Below are positions 37,701 through 49,900 of a DNA stretch of 64,000 nt, piece by piece. Made by a program: the position numbers and the translations under genes. Source of the stretch: Corbicula japonica (Eukaryota > Mollusca > Bivalvia > Venerida > Cyrenidae); NCBI GenBank assembly GCA_038501625.1, contig JAZAYU010000012.1:3162001-3226000 (forward strand), read 5' to 3'. The notes below the pieces were generated by a model. That model made no database searches. It was not told the DNA's origin and worked only from the letters and a program-made list of their open reading frames with translations. Within the stretch, counting starts at the first letter, position 1; each line of letters opens with the position of its first letter.

Positions 37701-40700
37701 GCACTATTGTAAAATTCCTCGGGTGGATGGTTGATAAAAATATGATGAAAATGATCCATTGGCTGAGTGAGCTTAGAAGGAAATCCATCAATTTATTAAC
37801 CATAACCGAATATGCAATTAAAGACATATACTGATGACATCGTCTATCATTGATTTTGTCTCGCATCATTTGAAATTCACAGCGCTATTAGAGCAGTCTG
37901 GCGGCCATAATAAGTCTCCCCGTGCATATAGTTAGTACGGTTATTATTAAAATATTTTGTTACTGTTGTAATGCATTGATGATAACGTTTACCGCCCTGA
38001 TATCCAATCAACCTTTTGGGGATGGGGGGTTGTCCCGGCTAGCTCAGTCGGTAGCGTTGTCGGAATTTTATGACTAGGCGCTGTCGCCGTGACGGACCGT
38101 GATCGCATCTCGGTAGCGGCAATATCACAATAAGTATTTTTTTAATATAAATTCAAACCTTCTTGGAGTTTTGCACATCGCATAAAATATTTTTATATTT
38201 GTTGTGTTTGTTGGAGTTCAAAGTTCCCTTTTTATCTGTTTTGAAAAAAAATTGGAGAGAGTATGACAATCAATATTATAATACCGTTTTAATTGTTTCC
38301 TGTCATTAAACAATAGCAGACCAGATACTGTGACACCTGCTGTACTACGTTTATAAGAAATGTGTCTAAATCAACAGATAATGTAAGACAGAGCTTAAAG
38401 GTGCGGTTGCTGCCCTTTAAACAAAGTGGCTGAATGTATCTATGGCAGAGAACATTACCAGCTATATTCATATGTGTGTCATTATGTTGTTATTTCATAC
38501 AGGCAACATAATTTTAACAATAAATATATCATTTAACAAGTACATCCAACTCTCATGTTATATAGTATAATGTTTATTATATTGTTTCTTCCACTGTGAA
38601 CAGGCTTATTGTGTTGTGTTGCTTGCATAAAATAAATTGTAAAACATCATAATATTATTCCTGCTACAAAGTGGTTATCAATTGTCTTTTTATAAAAAGA
38701 GGTTATCAATTATTGAGCATCTTATTATACTTTCACTAACATATTTTATCAGCATTTCACCTTCAAACCTGTATAAGACCAAAACAATGAAAAGTTTGTC
38801 ACAGTAAGAATGTTAATGTTTTACAACTACTTGAAGTTTACAATTATGACACCTTTATTGAACGAAAAATGTATTTTTCCCCAATTTCCTACTGAAAATT
38901 GATTTAATATAGCAATAGCATCTCGAAATTGACATAAATAACCATTATTTTTAATGCTGAAATTGTGGCATTTTTTGCATTATTTGGAAAAATTATCGGC
39001 ATTTGCATTACCCTAACCCAGTTGGGAATACCCAATGAACATATAAAATATTTCGTTTACCATGCTTGGCTCTGCTGTAAAGCATTCTACCTCCAACGTA
39101 TTCATCTCGGACTTCAAAGCGGCGAGTTCAGTCTGAAAAAAACTTGGCATTTTTAACTCTAATCGTCAACTCAAATGCTTGTTATTAATAATCTATAATT
39201 ATTTATTTATTTGTAATTAATCACTTACTTTCTCCCCTACACCAAACGGTCATAAACAATACTTACAACTTAAGCATATTCGATAATTTTACAAAGTTTT
39301 AAGTAAATTTATGCTGTAAATGGAGGCCAGATCAGTATTTATATTTGACGAGAAACATCACAACAATTAAATATTAGTTAGACAATTTATTTGTACCCGC
39401 CCATATGCATTAGTAAAATGACCTGTAACTACGTAAGCCTATGTCCAGTCTCTAAAAGATTTTACATATACATATAACAAATAAATGCTGCCTAATTATT
39501 CTACAACTAATTATACTAATTATTCATAGCCTCGTGTTTAATCGTTAATTACATGTGTGCATGTATTCTTAATATATCATGTCATTGTTAATGGATGAAA
39601 AGGTACTTTTAATATGACTGTAAACAATTTAAAATTACGTGAACGGTCATTTTGTTAGTTAATTTTTTAACCAGAAATGGGATACAACCTTCAACAGATC
39701 ACCTTAATTGCCTTTTATTGAGATAGTATAATAAGAAGTTTGTGTTGTAAACAGTTACGTCCTTTGTAGGTCGTTGGACACGATTCTAGTACTAAAAATA
39801 ATTTCGTTTCAATATTTCGGCATCTTTATATGGGCGGTTTAAATATCCTGCCCAGTAAAGTGTTCAATCACCATAACGATTGGCCTCCAGCTTTTTTTGG
39901 GGGGTGGGGGGTGGGGGGGGGGGAGGGGTGGATATCTTAGCAATAACCTGTAATCGATTTTAGAACTTCATAAACTATATTCGATCAACGATCAGTAGTA
40001 TAATTGTATCGGTCATAGATAGCATCATATACTTGTTCAGTCTGTGTGAAAATCTCTCATAATAGGGGTCATTTTTTATTTTCATTAAAATCTAAAGTTA
40101 AATTACCTCGAGCTCTCGACATCTCTTTTTTAAAAGCTCTAGCTTTTGGTTGTTGGAAGAAGGGTTGGGTACGGAATTTTCATCGGCGTCACTCTCTTCA
40201 TTACAGCCGTTTGATACAATATCATCAATCTGTAATGAAATCGGACTGGGCTATATTTACATATAAAGCATGTTTTAAACAGCACGTCATTAATTAAAAA
40301 ACCGAGCCTTCCGAAAATAAACATTTTTTATCAGGTACAAATTATTGAGAAAATATCGGATGCTTATTGCGAAATATTGTTGTTTCTTGTACATCTCTTT
40401 ATAAAAGCTTATTATGAAACGATGTTTTATTACCTCCCTTTACTGAAAAATTCAAAAGATTGTGGCCTATAATGACCCTGGTCTTCCGTCTGACAAATAT
40501 TTTAGGTGGCCTCAGCAAACAAATATAAGCCCTTTAGGCCTTGCAGTTTGTGAATATATTGTTTCTATCTTTTCCTTCTCATTTCCCTTTCATTTTCATC
40601 TATTTCTCAGTGGCTTATGCAACAATAATTCCGCTGTTTTTAATGTTTTTTAAAAAATAGTAAAGAAATTAGATAATTTTTTTTTCTATAAAGTCTTGAG

Positions 40701-40948
40701 AAAGTGTTTTAAATCTTAATAAGTTAAAACCAAAATTAAAAACTACAACGCAAATTCTCGAGGCCGCCCGGATACCGCATGCTCGGTTTTCGCCAATCTA
40801 TAAGCTTTTCTTGGTTGAAAACAGCAGATAAAACTATACTGTTTAGTCTTTAGGTGTAAAGGTTGTTGTCAAGCAGTTATTCATGTAATTTTATACCATT
40901 TCAAGTTCCTCTATCCTGGCTCTGTGTTGTCTCTCCCCATATGTCAAT
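34722..40948 (-). CDS. C-terminal coiled-coil and Lys/Ser-rich exons
   Basis: Exons 40948-40897 (52 nt), 40229-40107 (123 nt), 39132-39091 (42 nt), 36422-36339 (84 nt), 34811-34722 (90 nt). The first restores the phase left by the caspase-like exon (YGERQHRARIEELEM). The second has an acidic, Asn/Ser-rich part followed by KLELLKKRCRELE. The third is TELAALKSEMNTLE and the fourth starts ENDKELTVMKNMP. Joined, exons 2-4 give an unbroken leucine heptad pattern, strong support for splicing in this order. The last two exons are copies of each other (ENDKELT-V/L-MKNMP then AEKSKS) and both are whole numbers of codons. The gene must continue to the left, because the last exon also ends in GTAAGT. 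Confidence 0.72.
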
Positions 40949-43900
40949 CTATTTTAATGAAAACAATATTAATAAACATATCCTAAAATAATAGAGATAT
41001 GAGTTCATTGGCAGCAGGCAAACGACATCGGACTACTGTCAACATTAACATAAAGGTGTTGGAAATAAACAAACAAGGCTGATATCAATTTCAAGTCATA
41101 TTAACATCGAAACGCAAACAATTGACATTGTGTGAGTCTGGACGTTGTTGTCGTTTTCATTTCAACTTAATCCGTAAGTCATATACAAATATGAAGACAA
41201 AAAACTAAACGTCGATTTGACGTCAATATACGATTCTAAAAAATCAACGTAAATTTGATGATGATTTACGTATGCTTTTAATCACAATTCATAATTTTAT
41301 AAAGATAGATAACTCGGAAAGCAACAAAAAATAAATATGGAAATATTGCACGATCGGTTCGATTGAACCTGTCCATGGGCAGTAAAGAAAATGATATTTC
41401 AAACCCACGCCGCTCAGCTCCGGGTTGACCGCGGCTCAATATTTTCAAAAAAAGAAAGTAAATTTTGTGATCCCTCATCAGCGATGATGTGCTTATGAGG
41501 TAAACATTAAACTTTCGTTGAGTTATTCAAGATTTAATTCATTGCATAATCAGCGACACACTGTCTCCAGATAAAAGAAGGAGAAAAAAATGTGCGGTAC
41601 TAAGCAGTAAGAATTTCGAGGATCCTGCATATCACATAGTACAAAATATGTAGCATTTACCGAGAATTAATAAAAAAGACTGACATCAGATTGTTGCATT
41701 CCCGAAAACAGATCCAACTGAAATTGATATTAATGCTACGTGACAAAAATATTTGTAACAAAGTTTTAAGGGTACATAAAGTAATCAGGGAAAAATGAAT
41801 TTTAATGCATTGTCGTAATAAAAGTTAAATCTAGTACATAGGAATAAACGTTACTTACGTCGAGTTTGTATTTCGTATTTGTATTTTCTGTAGTGTCTTT
41901 TCTAGCGCATCAATATGGGTCTTCCAATTACCTGTTTGCATGTAGGCCAAATGAATCTGCGAACCAACGAACACAATCTCTGGTGTTTGGTTTCTTAGCT
42001 TTAAGTGCCTTTTGACATATTCAAATATGTATGCAAAAGATAAATAATCGTCCCGTTTGAATTGAAAATTAGCACAAATGTAACATTGCTTTCCATCTGG
42101 TGAAGTAGAACATTTTTCACCTTTGAGGGCTTGATCAAAGTATTTTGTGAAAATGCTCTGCTGCATTGCCAAAGCAGGTTCGTCTGATCTGCACGCGTTA
42201 AACTGAATCCAATGCTCGCATTGTAATGGAAGTTTCGGGGGAAAGCAGCGATCCAAAATAATGACAAAGTATTTTACACAGTATTCGGTTTTAATGAAGC
42301 TCAGTTCTTCGGTGAATTCGGCTGCTGTTAACCCTTTCCCAATTTGGAAAATATTGGCGAAACCAGTCTGAGTGCTAGCATCAGCTACAGAGGCAGAATA
42401 ATAATTCTTAAATTTTGAACAGGAAGCTTGAGTTTGGGAGATCTGAACTTCATCGGAGATTTCCTCAGTCTGAGTTTGAACACTGTGTGGTAAAAAGTTT
42501 TTACGATGTTCAATATCTCTTGGAGACATACATTTGAAATCAGTTACTTCGTCGATAATTTTCTCACGAGCCCCGTGACAGGAAACATAAATAAGCAAAT
42601 TGTTCACTCTTCCTGCTTCAGCAATTTTTTGCACGGCTGACCTGAGTGAGATGATAGAATTTTCGTCAGATAGGATTTTTTCGATTTTATCTTCTCTGAA
42701 ACAGAAAGAACCTTATGATGAAAAGATTATATTGGAATAGGCGATTAACTACTTGTAGATGGATTATTTCTTAAAATTGTCAAATGAAAATCTGAACAAC
42801 TCCTGAAACCACAAGAATATTGTAATTCAAGCCTTTTTTGAACGATGCAAATTGTTGCTTTTTATATGCAGATTTTTCTCGATTCTATTCTTTAACATAT
42901 ACTTATAAATATGTTCAAACCATACACAATTATAACGATAGATTTCTATATTAACAACTTTTAGAATGGTTGTCGGAATATTGACTTGGCAACAGTATAT
43001 GCACGTCAAAGTCAATATATTTTGAATAGTCCTTTAGTTCGTTATCAGTTTCTATTGTTTCACTGAACAGCGCACGTGTTTATTACTTGATACAAAAGTA
43101 ATTCTAAATAAATGACACATTCATTTTAAATCTCTTCTTGTTTTTTATATATTTTTTAATGTTAAAATTAACTTGTCTATTGTCTTAATTATATACTATG
43201 TAAATTTTACTTCTAAAATGACTTTTGTTTAAATATTAAGGTCTGATTATAGATGGATGATTACAATATCCCAGCCAATATAGATTCGGTTATTACTCAA
43301 TCACCCCAAGGATATACTTCCTGCTTTTTTAAATTTTTACTTTGGCGTGTCTGAGATATACAGGATGTGTATTCTTAGTTTCTTTGTCAAAATTCAGTTT
43401 TGTTTAATTCGTCCATTGTTTTCTCGTTTAGGGCAAACCCTTACTTTTATCTGGGGACCAAACGCCGCCAAACATGTAATGGTATTATTATGAAAATACC
43501 GCATTGAAAGTTATATGTTTACCGCCATATGCACACTATCGTTTGGAATGGATCAAAATTGCACTGTTGGTGTAAATATTACGGTGCGCTCAAACCGGGG
43601 CTAGGCGGCCTGGACAATAATATGCATTTCCATTACTGCCCAATCAAACCGAGCCTGCAATATTTTTATATTTATATTGTTCGGTGGCCTTCAAATTTCT
43701 CGTTTCACCTATTTGTCTCAAAATTAAATTCTAAAACCAGTGTCTTTTTCGTTATTAGGTCAAACGTTTTCCAAGGAAAGTATGGGCGGAACTGAATAAA
43801 AAATATTTTTGACCATGTTGACAGGGGAACTGAGATTAAAAATCCTGCATATCATAAAGCTAAAATTAAAAACCAGGAATTTTCCTTGCGGGGATAAAAG

Positions 43901-46900
43901 AATTTTTTCTGTTCACTTGAACAGAAAAAAATTCTTTCATCACCGCAAGGAAAATTCCTGGCTTTTAGTTTTAGCTCTATGATATGCAGGGTTTTTAATC
44001 TCAGTTCCCCTGTCAACATGGTCAAAATATATTTTTTATTCAGTTCCGCCAATATTTTCCTTGTTTCGCTGTTGATCATGAAATGGTCAACATTGGGCTG
44101 GACGGTCTGGACAGTAATGTAATAAGCACTCCAATTATTGCCTATGAACTGGCTCAATCAAAACAGGCCTGCAATATTTTCATATTTGCCGTGTTTGGTG
44201 GCTTTCAATGTTCTCTTTTCATCTATTGGAATTCTTAGAAGAAGAAATGCATAAAACCTTTCCAAACAGCAGCACTTTTTCTAAGCATAATGCGTCTTCA
44301 CGCGAGATCTAATAATAATTTTTCATGCTCTTTAAAAATCTGTGTCTGTGCATATACTGTGCTTAAACGCATATCTTTTTGCGAAAGTGTAACACATTGT
44401 GTTTTTTTCGGTGTAAATTGTTATTAAATTGGCCTACCAATTCAAGAAAACTTTATTTACATACTTACATCTTTTATTTCCCTAACATTTATTCATCAGA
44501 TAATTTACGAATGCAAAACAAATTTTCTACAGGCTGTTTATTGAAAAAGATATCAACATTAGAACTTTAAAAAGGTTATGATATTTAATGCATACGTGTA
44601 ATTACTAATCAAAGTCATTTTAACGTTTCGTTTGTTTTTTTTTCTTCGCCAACTAGACATCGTTTTAACATCACTTTCAAACCAGGTTTGCTTCTTTTTT
44701 TCGCGAAGTCTTTGAAACATAATAAAATGACAAATTTTGAAATATATTGTAACATTTTAAAGTCTCACAAATCTTGGTTGTTGTGTGTTTAATTGTTTGA
44801 TGATTAATTTTCGCGTGGTCCTTTTTGACTTTCAGATAATAACTTATTCACGTACTTACCTTATTGGTCCAAATCCGGAAGAAATCGCTTTTTTTATTAT
44901 TTCGACATCTTTTCGGAATACCTCTGTTTCTCCTCCTGAACCATGTCCTGCTATCAGTAATGCCCCCCAATCATCTTTAGCTCCTTTATAAATAGAAAAT
45001 AAAAATATTTCATTAAACAGCATGTCAATAAACCCACATATATAAATAGCAATAAGAAGAATATTCCCAACCCATCATTCAGAAATATTCATTTGTATTG
45101 CTATCAAGAGGGTTCAAAACGAAATGCTATTCGCCTTAAAAACCACATAATTTACTCGTTTTTTTTTCATAAAATGTACGTTCTTCTACAACCAATTGTT
45201 CTCCGAGAACATACTTACTCCGATTTTACATGTTAATCAATTGAGACACTGTAGTTTCTTTTACGTTCGGCATTTTTCGCAAATGCGGAGTAGATTTTTT
45301 TTAAGCGACCCTAATTTACACGGATTCGTTATTGTTTGCTTGTATTTTTTTTAAAGGAGATTGCTTTGGGAAAATGTTGCTGCATGTATGTAATGTTTCG
45401 GTCTTGTTTACAATCTCAGTTAATAATTACTCAACTCCAGAGGCATATTTCACAGTTTTCAATTATTCTAGATAAGTATTTCACACACTCTGTTTGTTCG
45501 GTTGTCTTTTGTTTGCTTTTTTGTGTTAAGTTTAATGTAAATTACCTGTTGGCTCTATCGGTGTTTTAATTGGGGCGCGCCACGGGAAAAGGTACCTTCG
45601 GTCATATTTTTGTCATTTTAGTTGTTACTACATTTAGAAAGAAATTTCGAATATCTATATTTTTTTCATAACAAACAAGTGGTTTTCTTACACATTTTGC
45701 CAATAAAATGATATTTTTAACGCGAAATGCATACTAATCATTGTAGTCTGCTCAACTTTATGACGTCATTTCAAGGATTGACGTCAACTGTCCGAAGGTA
45801 CCTTTTCCCGCGACGCGCCCCAATTATGATGTACGTATCAACAAATTTCTGCTTATTCCTTTTGTCCGGTATACAGATTGTAAATAAGCAAATTACGGTT
45901 AAATAATGTATCATGTATAAAGATTATCACGATAATCCAGGAATACCCTATGATGGCTCTTTTAGACCCAGTTTTGAATTTACCGAGCCATTAACTCTTT
46001 GAGCTGGCGGATAAGGATCGATGCCTTGGTCGTCTTTCAGAAAGGTTTCCAACCGCAGTTTTCATTTTTCTTATCGGAGCCACCAAAGATCAGAATATTG
46101 CGCAAACTGCGCGCCTCAAGATCAGTCGACTTATACCCCCAAAAGTTTGATGCAAAGATCATGTTCGGTAAGAGAACGTTCAATGTTTTGGACTAACGTG
46201 TGAAAATTTAAAAGCTTTTGACTTTTTGCCCCACAAAAAATGTGTCATCAACTGCTAAACATTCATACTTTATAATATTTTTAGATTGATTAATACATGC
46301 ACTACCACCTGTATTAGCTCTAGTTTTATTCCTATCCCTAGTGATATCAACTACACGAAAATTCCGCCGCCATTATCTTCATTTTCTTCATGTCCGGATT
46401 AACGAACCTATTTTGCGTCAAAACTCATACATCACTGTCTTTATAATTAGAGTTACCATTACTGTTTTGTACACTCATGGTTCAGCTATCATCCAAATTT
46501 GAAGTCACCAAGGAAGTCACTTTATATTCCGGATTATATTTTAATTTTTTTCTTTAACTCTTACTTTTTTTAAATTGTATTTGAAAAGGCGATACAGCTT
46601 GGACATATCCGGAACCAGGAAAATCCAACAGATGCCAACTTGAGCAATATAATATTATAATTTATAAATAAAACACTTACCTAAGAACGGTTGAACATTA
46701 GCTTCACATGAAAAACACGTCAGCGGTACGGAATTAGAGTTGTAATCACACGCAGTACATAATTCCATTTTTTGTCGGCAGTTAACATGGTACTCCGTGG
46801 ATAATTCATCAGCTTATAAAATAAATATAGAATATTATAACAGTAATCAGTATGCAATCTGTAGGTTCGTATTTTTCGAGTTGGGTAATGTAAACAAAAT

Positions 46901-49900
46901 CACGCGAAACGCGTGGTTAACATATGCAACGAGAAATAATTCGAACCTTCAGACCACGAACTGGCCTTTTATTATATACCGTTCTCGCTCAAAACAAATT
47001 GAAATAAACTAAAAAACAAAATTTTAGACAACAAAGTGGTTTACATAAAAGTAGAAAAAAAAATAGTAACGCGATAGTAAATTTATGAATGGCGTTGAAT
47101 ATTTATTAATGGCGTAAAAATATCGTAACGTTTGAAAAACTGCGACGGAAATTTCCAATTTTGGAGTTCGGTATGTGCCGGAAAAACATAGTGTGAGTTA
47201 GTTTTGACGTCACATAGAACGGATAGTTGAAAAAATAAAGAATTGGAAAACGATATTGTCCAATACGGAATTACTTATCTGACGAGTTGTATCAATTTTG
47301 CGGATTTCACGGTTACGTTGCACTATGCTAAAATCATTCATGGCTATATTATTAACACTTTTATTGCATTTTCTTCAAAGTTCATAGAAAACTATAGAAT
47401 AGTTCAATACTCTCAGCTGAGCTGAGCTAAAATTTTTACAAGACACGTAATCAATAGTTTTTACATACATTGGAACTGTAAAATGATGGACAGGTGTTTT
47501 CTTATTCAACATTCCGATTGCAACTACAGTACGTAAAAGATAACTAGAAAGTCGCAAACAAGTCATAACAAAATAAAATTTATCAGAAAACCGTGAAACA
47601 AATTATTTATCTTGTGGTACTTTCATAAGATTTAATCACTGGAAAAATTTCAACTCGCTAAGATATGAAATAAGATCAGAATTGTTTATATAAACTGAGT
47701 ATCACGAGAATCGTATTCTTAATAAGTAAAGTTCATCAAATTCAAAATATTTACACTTCAATTTTTTGCTACCAAACTATACAACTAGATGGATGTTCTA
47801 ATGAACACTTGTATCGCCCTCTGTTTCAGAATAAAACGCATAACTCAATCTTGACCTTAAATGAACTTGGAATCATCAATAGCATGTTGTCATGAGCAAT
47901 ATTATATGAAAGTTTAATGTAGAAGTATATAAAGAAATGGCGAAGAAAAGTCAACATCCAAGTTCAAAAATGGGCATAACTCCATCAAATGTGAACCTGA
48001 CCGAAAAATTGGTCAGCATCACGAGCATGTCGTCATTAACAATATAAGCTGAAAGTTTGAAGAAGAAATATTAAGAAATAACAAAGTATGTTATAGCAAA
48101 CATTAAGTTTTCGACGTGTAAAATTCCCAAGTACAAAAGGGGGCATAACTCCATCAAATATGACCTTGACCTAAAACATCTGACACCATCATAACAGTGT
48201 TGTCACAAGCAAAATGATTTGAAAGTGTAACGAAGAAATATAAAGAAGATCAATTTATAACCAACGTTAAGTTTTCGTGTCAAAATCCAAGTACAAAAAG
48301 GGCAATAACTCCATCAAATGTGACATTGACCTTAAGAATTTGGCATTATCGTGACAGTATTTTCGTAAGAAATATAATTTAAATTTAATAATTTAATATT
48401 TAATATAATTTAATTTATATAATAATTAAATATAATTTAAAAGCACGATGAAAATAAGAAATGCCAAACATAATCCAACGTTATGTTTTTGTGACGGACG
48501 GATGGACAAATCCATCCATATATATCGCCTTTTATTCAAAAGGGCGACAGAAAACCGCTCCAACACCACGGAAATTACCACAATATTTTATTTATGACAT
48601 GTGAAGAGAACGAAACTGGTGTAGCTCCAACTACACCTACAAAGTCGAACAAAGTCAATATATCATGTACTTGGAACCAGTATCACCTCAAAATCTTATG
48701 CTAAATCTCGATTAAAAACTTAACAAATTTATTCAAGTGCTAAATAAATGATGGTTATTTTCTTGAAATTCTTTTTAATGAAACAAAAATGTTCTATTAA
48801 GTAATGCGAGATATCTGTTTAAAAAAGTGAATGCAGTAAAGCGTTAGAAATTGAATAAATGTATAAATGTAGTTCAACAATTGTAACCGTGTTTTTACAG
48901 GGGGTAGGACGTGGCACTGCTTCCGAAGATAGTTAAGCGAGGACAATGTTGCATTGGGATAAAAATGGCGGTTAAGTCTGCATGTGCTTTATGAAAAACC
49001 ACTTCAGTAAAGTTATCCAGGTAACACCAAAAAGGGTATGTCCCAATGCTCGAATGCCAGATAATGGCATGTCCTGTTTTCTTTCGGGCGTGGGGCGTTG
49101 CTTATTGGGGACGAGCCAAGTAGAAAAAAGAATATGTTATTTTGACTTGATTAATGCTAAAACCAAACGTGGTAGTGCCCAGATGTCTGAAGATCAGCAT
49201 AAAAATACCTTATTTCTGGTGTTTGTACATTACCTAAACTGTATAAAACCGTCAAAAACTTTTTTGTTTCAAAATCTGCGTTCCTGAAACAGTGTCGAGA
49301 GTACCTTAGGCATCTGGTCGCAGAATGTACAGGTGACTTTCAAATTAAATAAAGTATGAAGGCACTAACCTTGCAAAAGAAATTCTTTTTTTAAAGGCCG
49401 ACTAAACCGCCATTTTTATCCCGATGCAACAGTGTCCTCGCTTAACTATCTTCGGAAGTAGTACCAGTCCTACCCTCTGTTTTACAAAGATTATATCTTA
49501 CCAACTTGATTTATCATGCACACATCGCATATCTTCTGATTTCCCAATCTTTTTATGATGTCACTGGCTTGGTATTCTTTCAAAAGCTCCTGAAAACAAT
49601 TATTGCATTTTTGCATACGTTACATATATCTGTATATATTTATACGAAGTTCTAATTGGTCGTCAATTTTATATGTTTACAATGTGGGCACTTTACGTTT
49701 CTTTCCTATGTTAAGAGAAGTGGTGAAAAACTGTTTTAATTTGAAATCAGTAATTAAATGTTTTTTTTTAATCTTTATTGATTGTAAACATTAATACATC
49801 AAATACCATTTACTTACACAGCAGGTCAAAATTAGAATATTTTTTTATTTGAAAGGGATGTAATTATAAAATTGGATATTTTAAAGGGTATTTGAACAAA

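Noticed and set aside
38289..38471. Cys-rich minus-strand frame of 60 codons
   Set aside because: No splice sites in suitable phase and no recognisable motif; it cannot be joined to the neighbouring exons.
40139..40324. Minus-strand frame of 61 codons
   Set aside because: It overlaps the coiled-coil exon 40229-40107 in another frame and extends across its splice acceptor.
46021..46203. Plus-strand frame of 60 codons
   Set aside because: It is the shadow of the L1-like ORF1 fragment read on the minus strand.
48982..49287. Plus-strand frame of 101 codons inside the MITE
   Set aside because: No similarity to a transposase, and composition is like the surrounding non-coding DNA.
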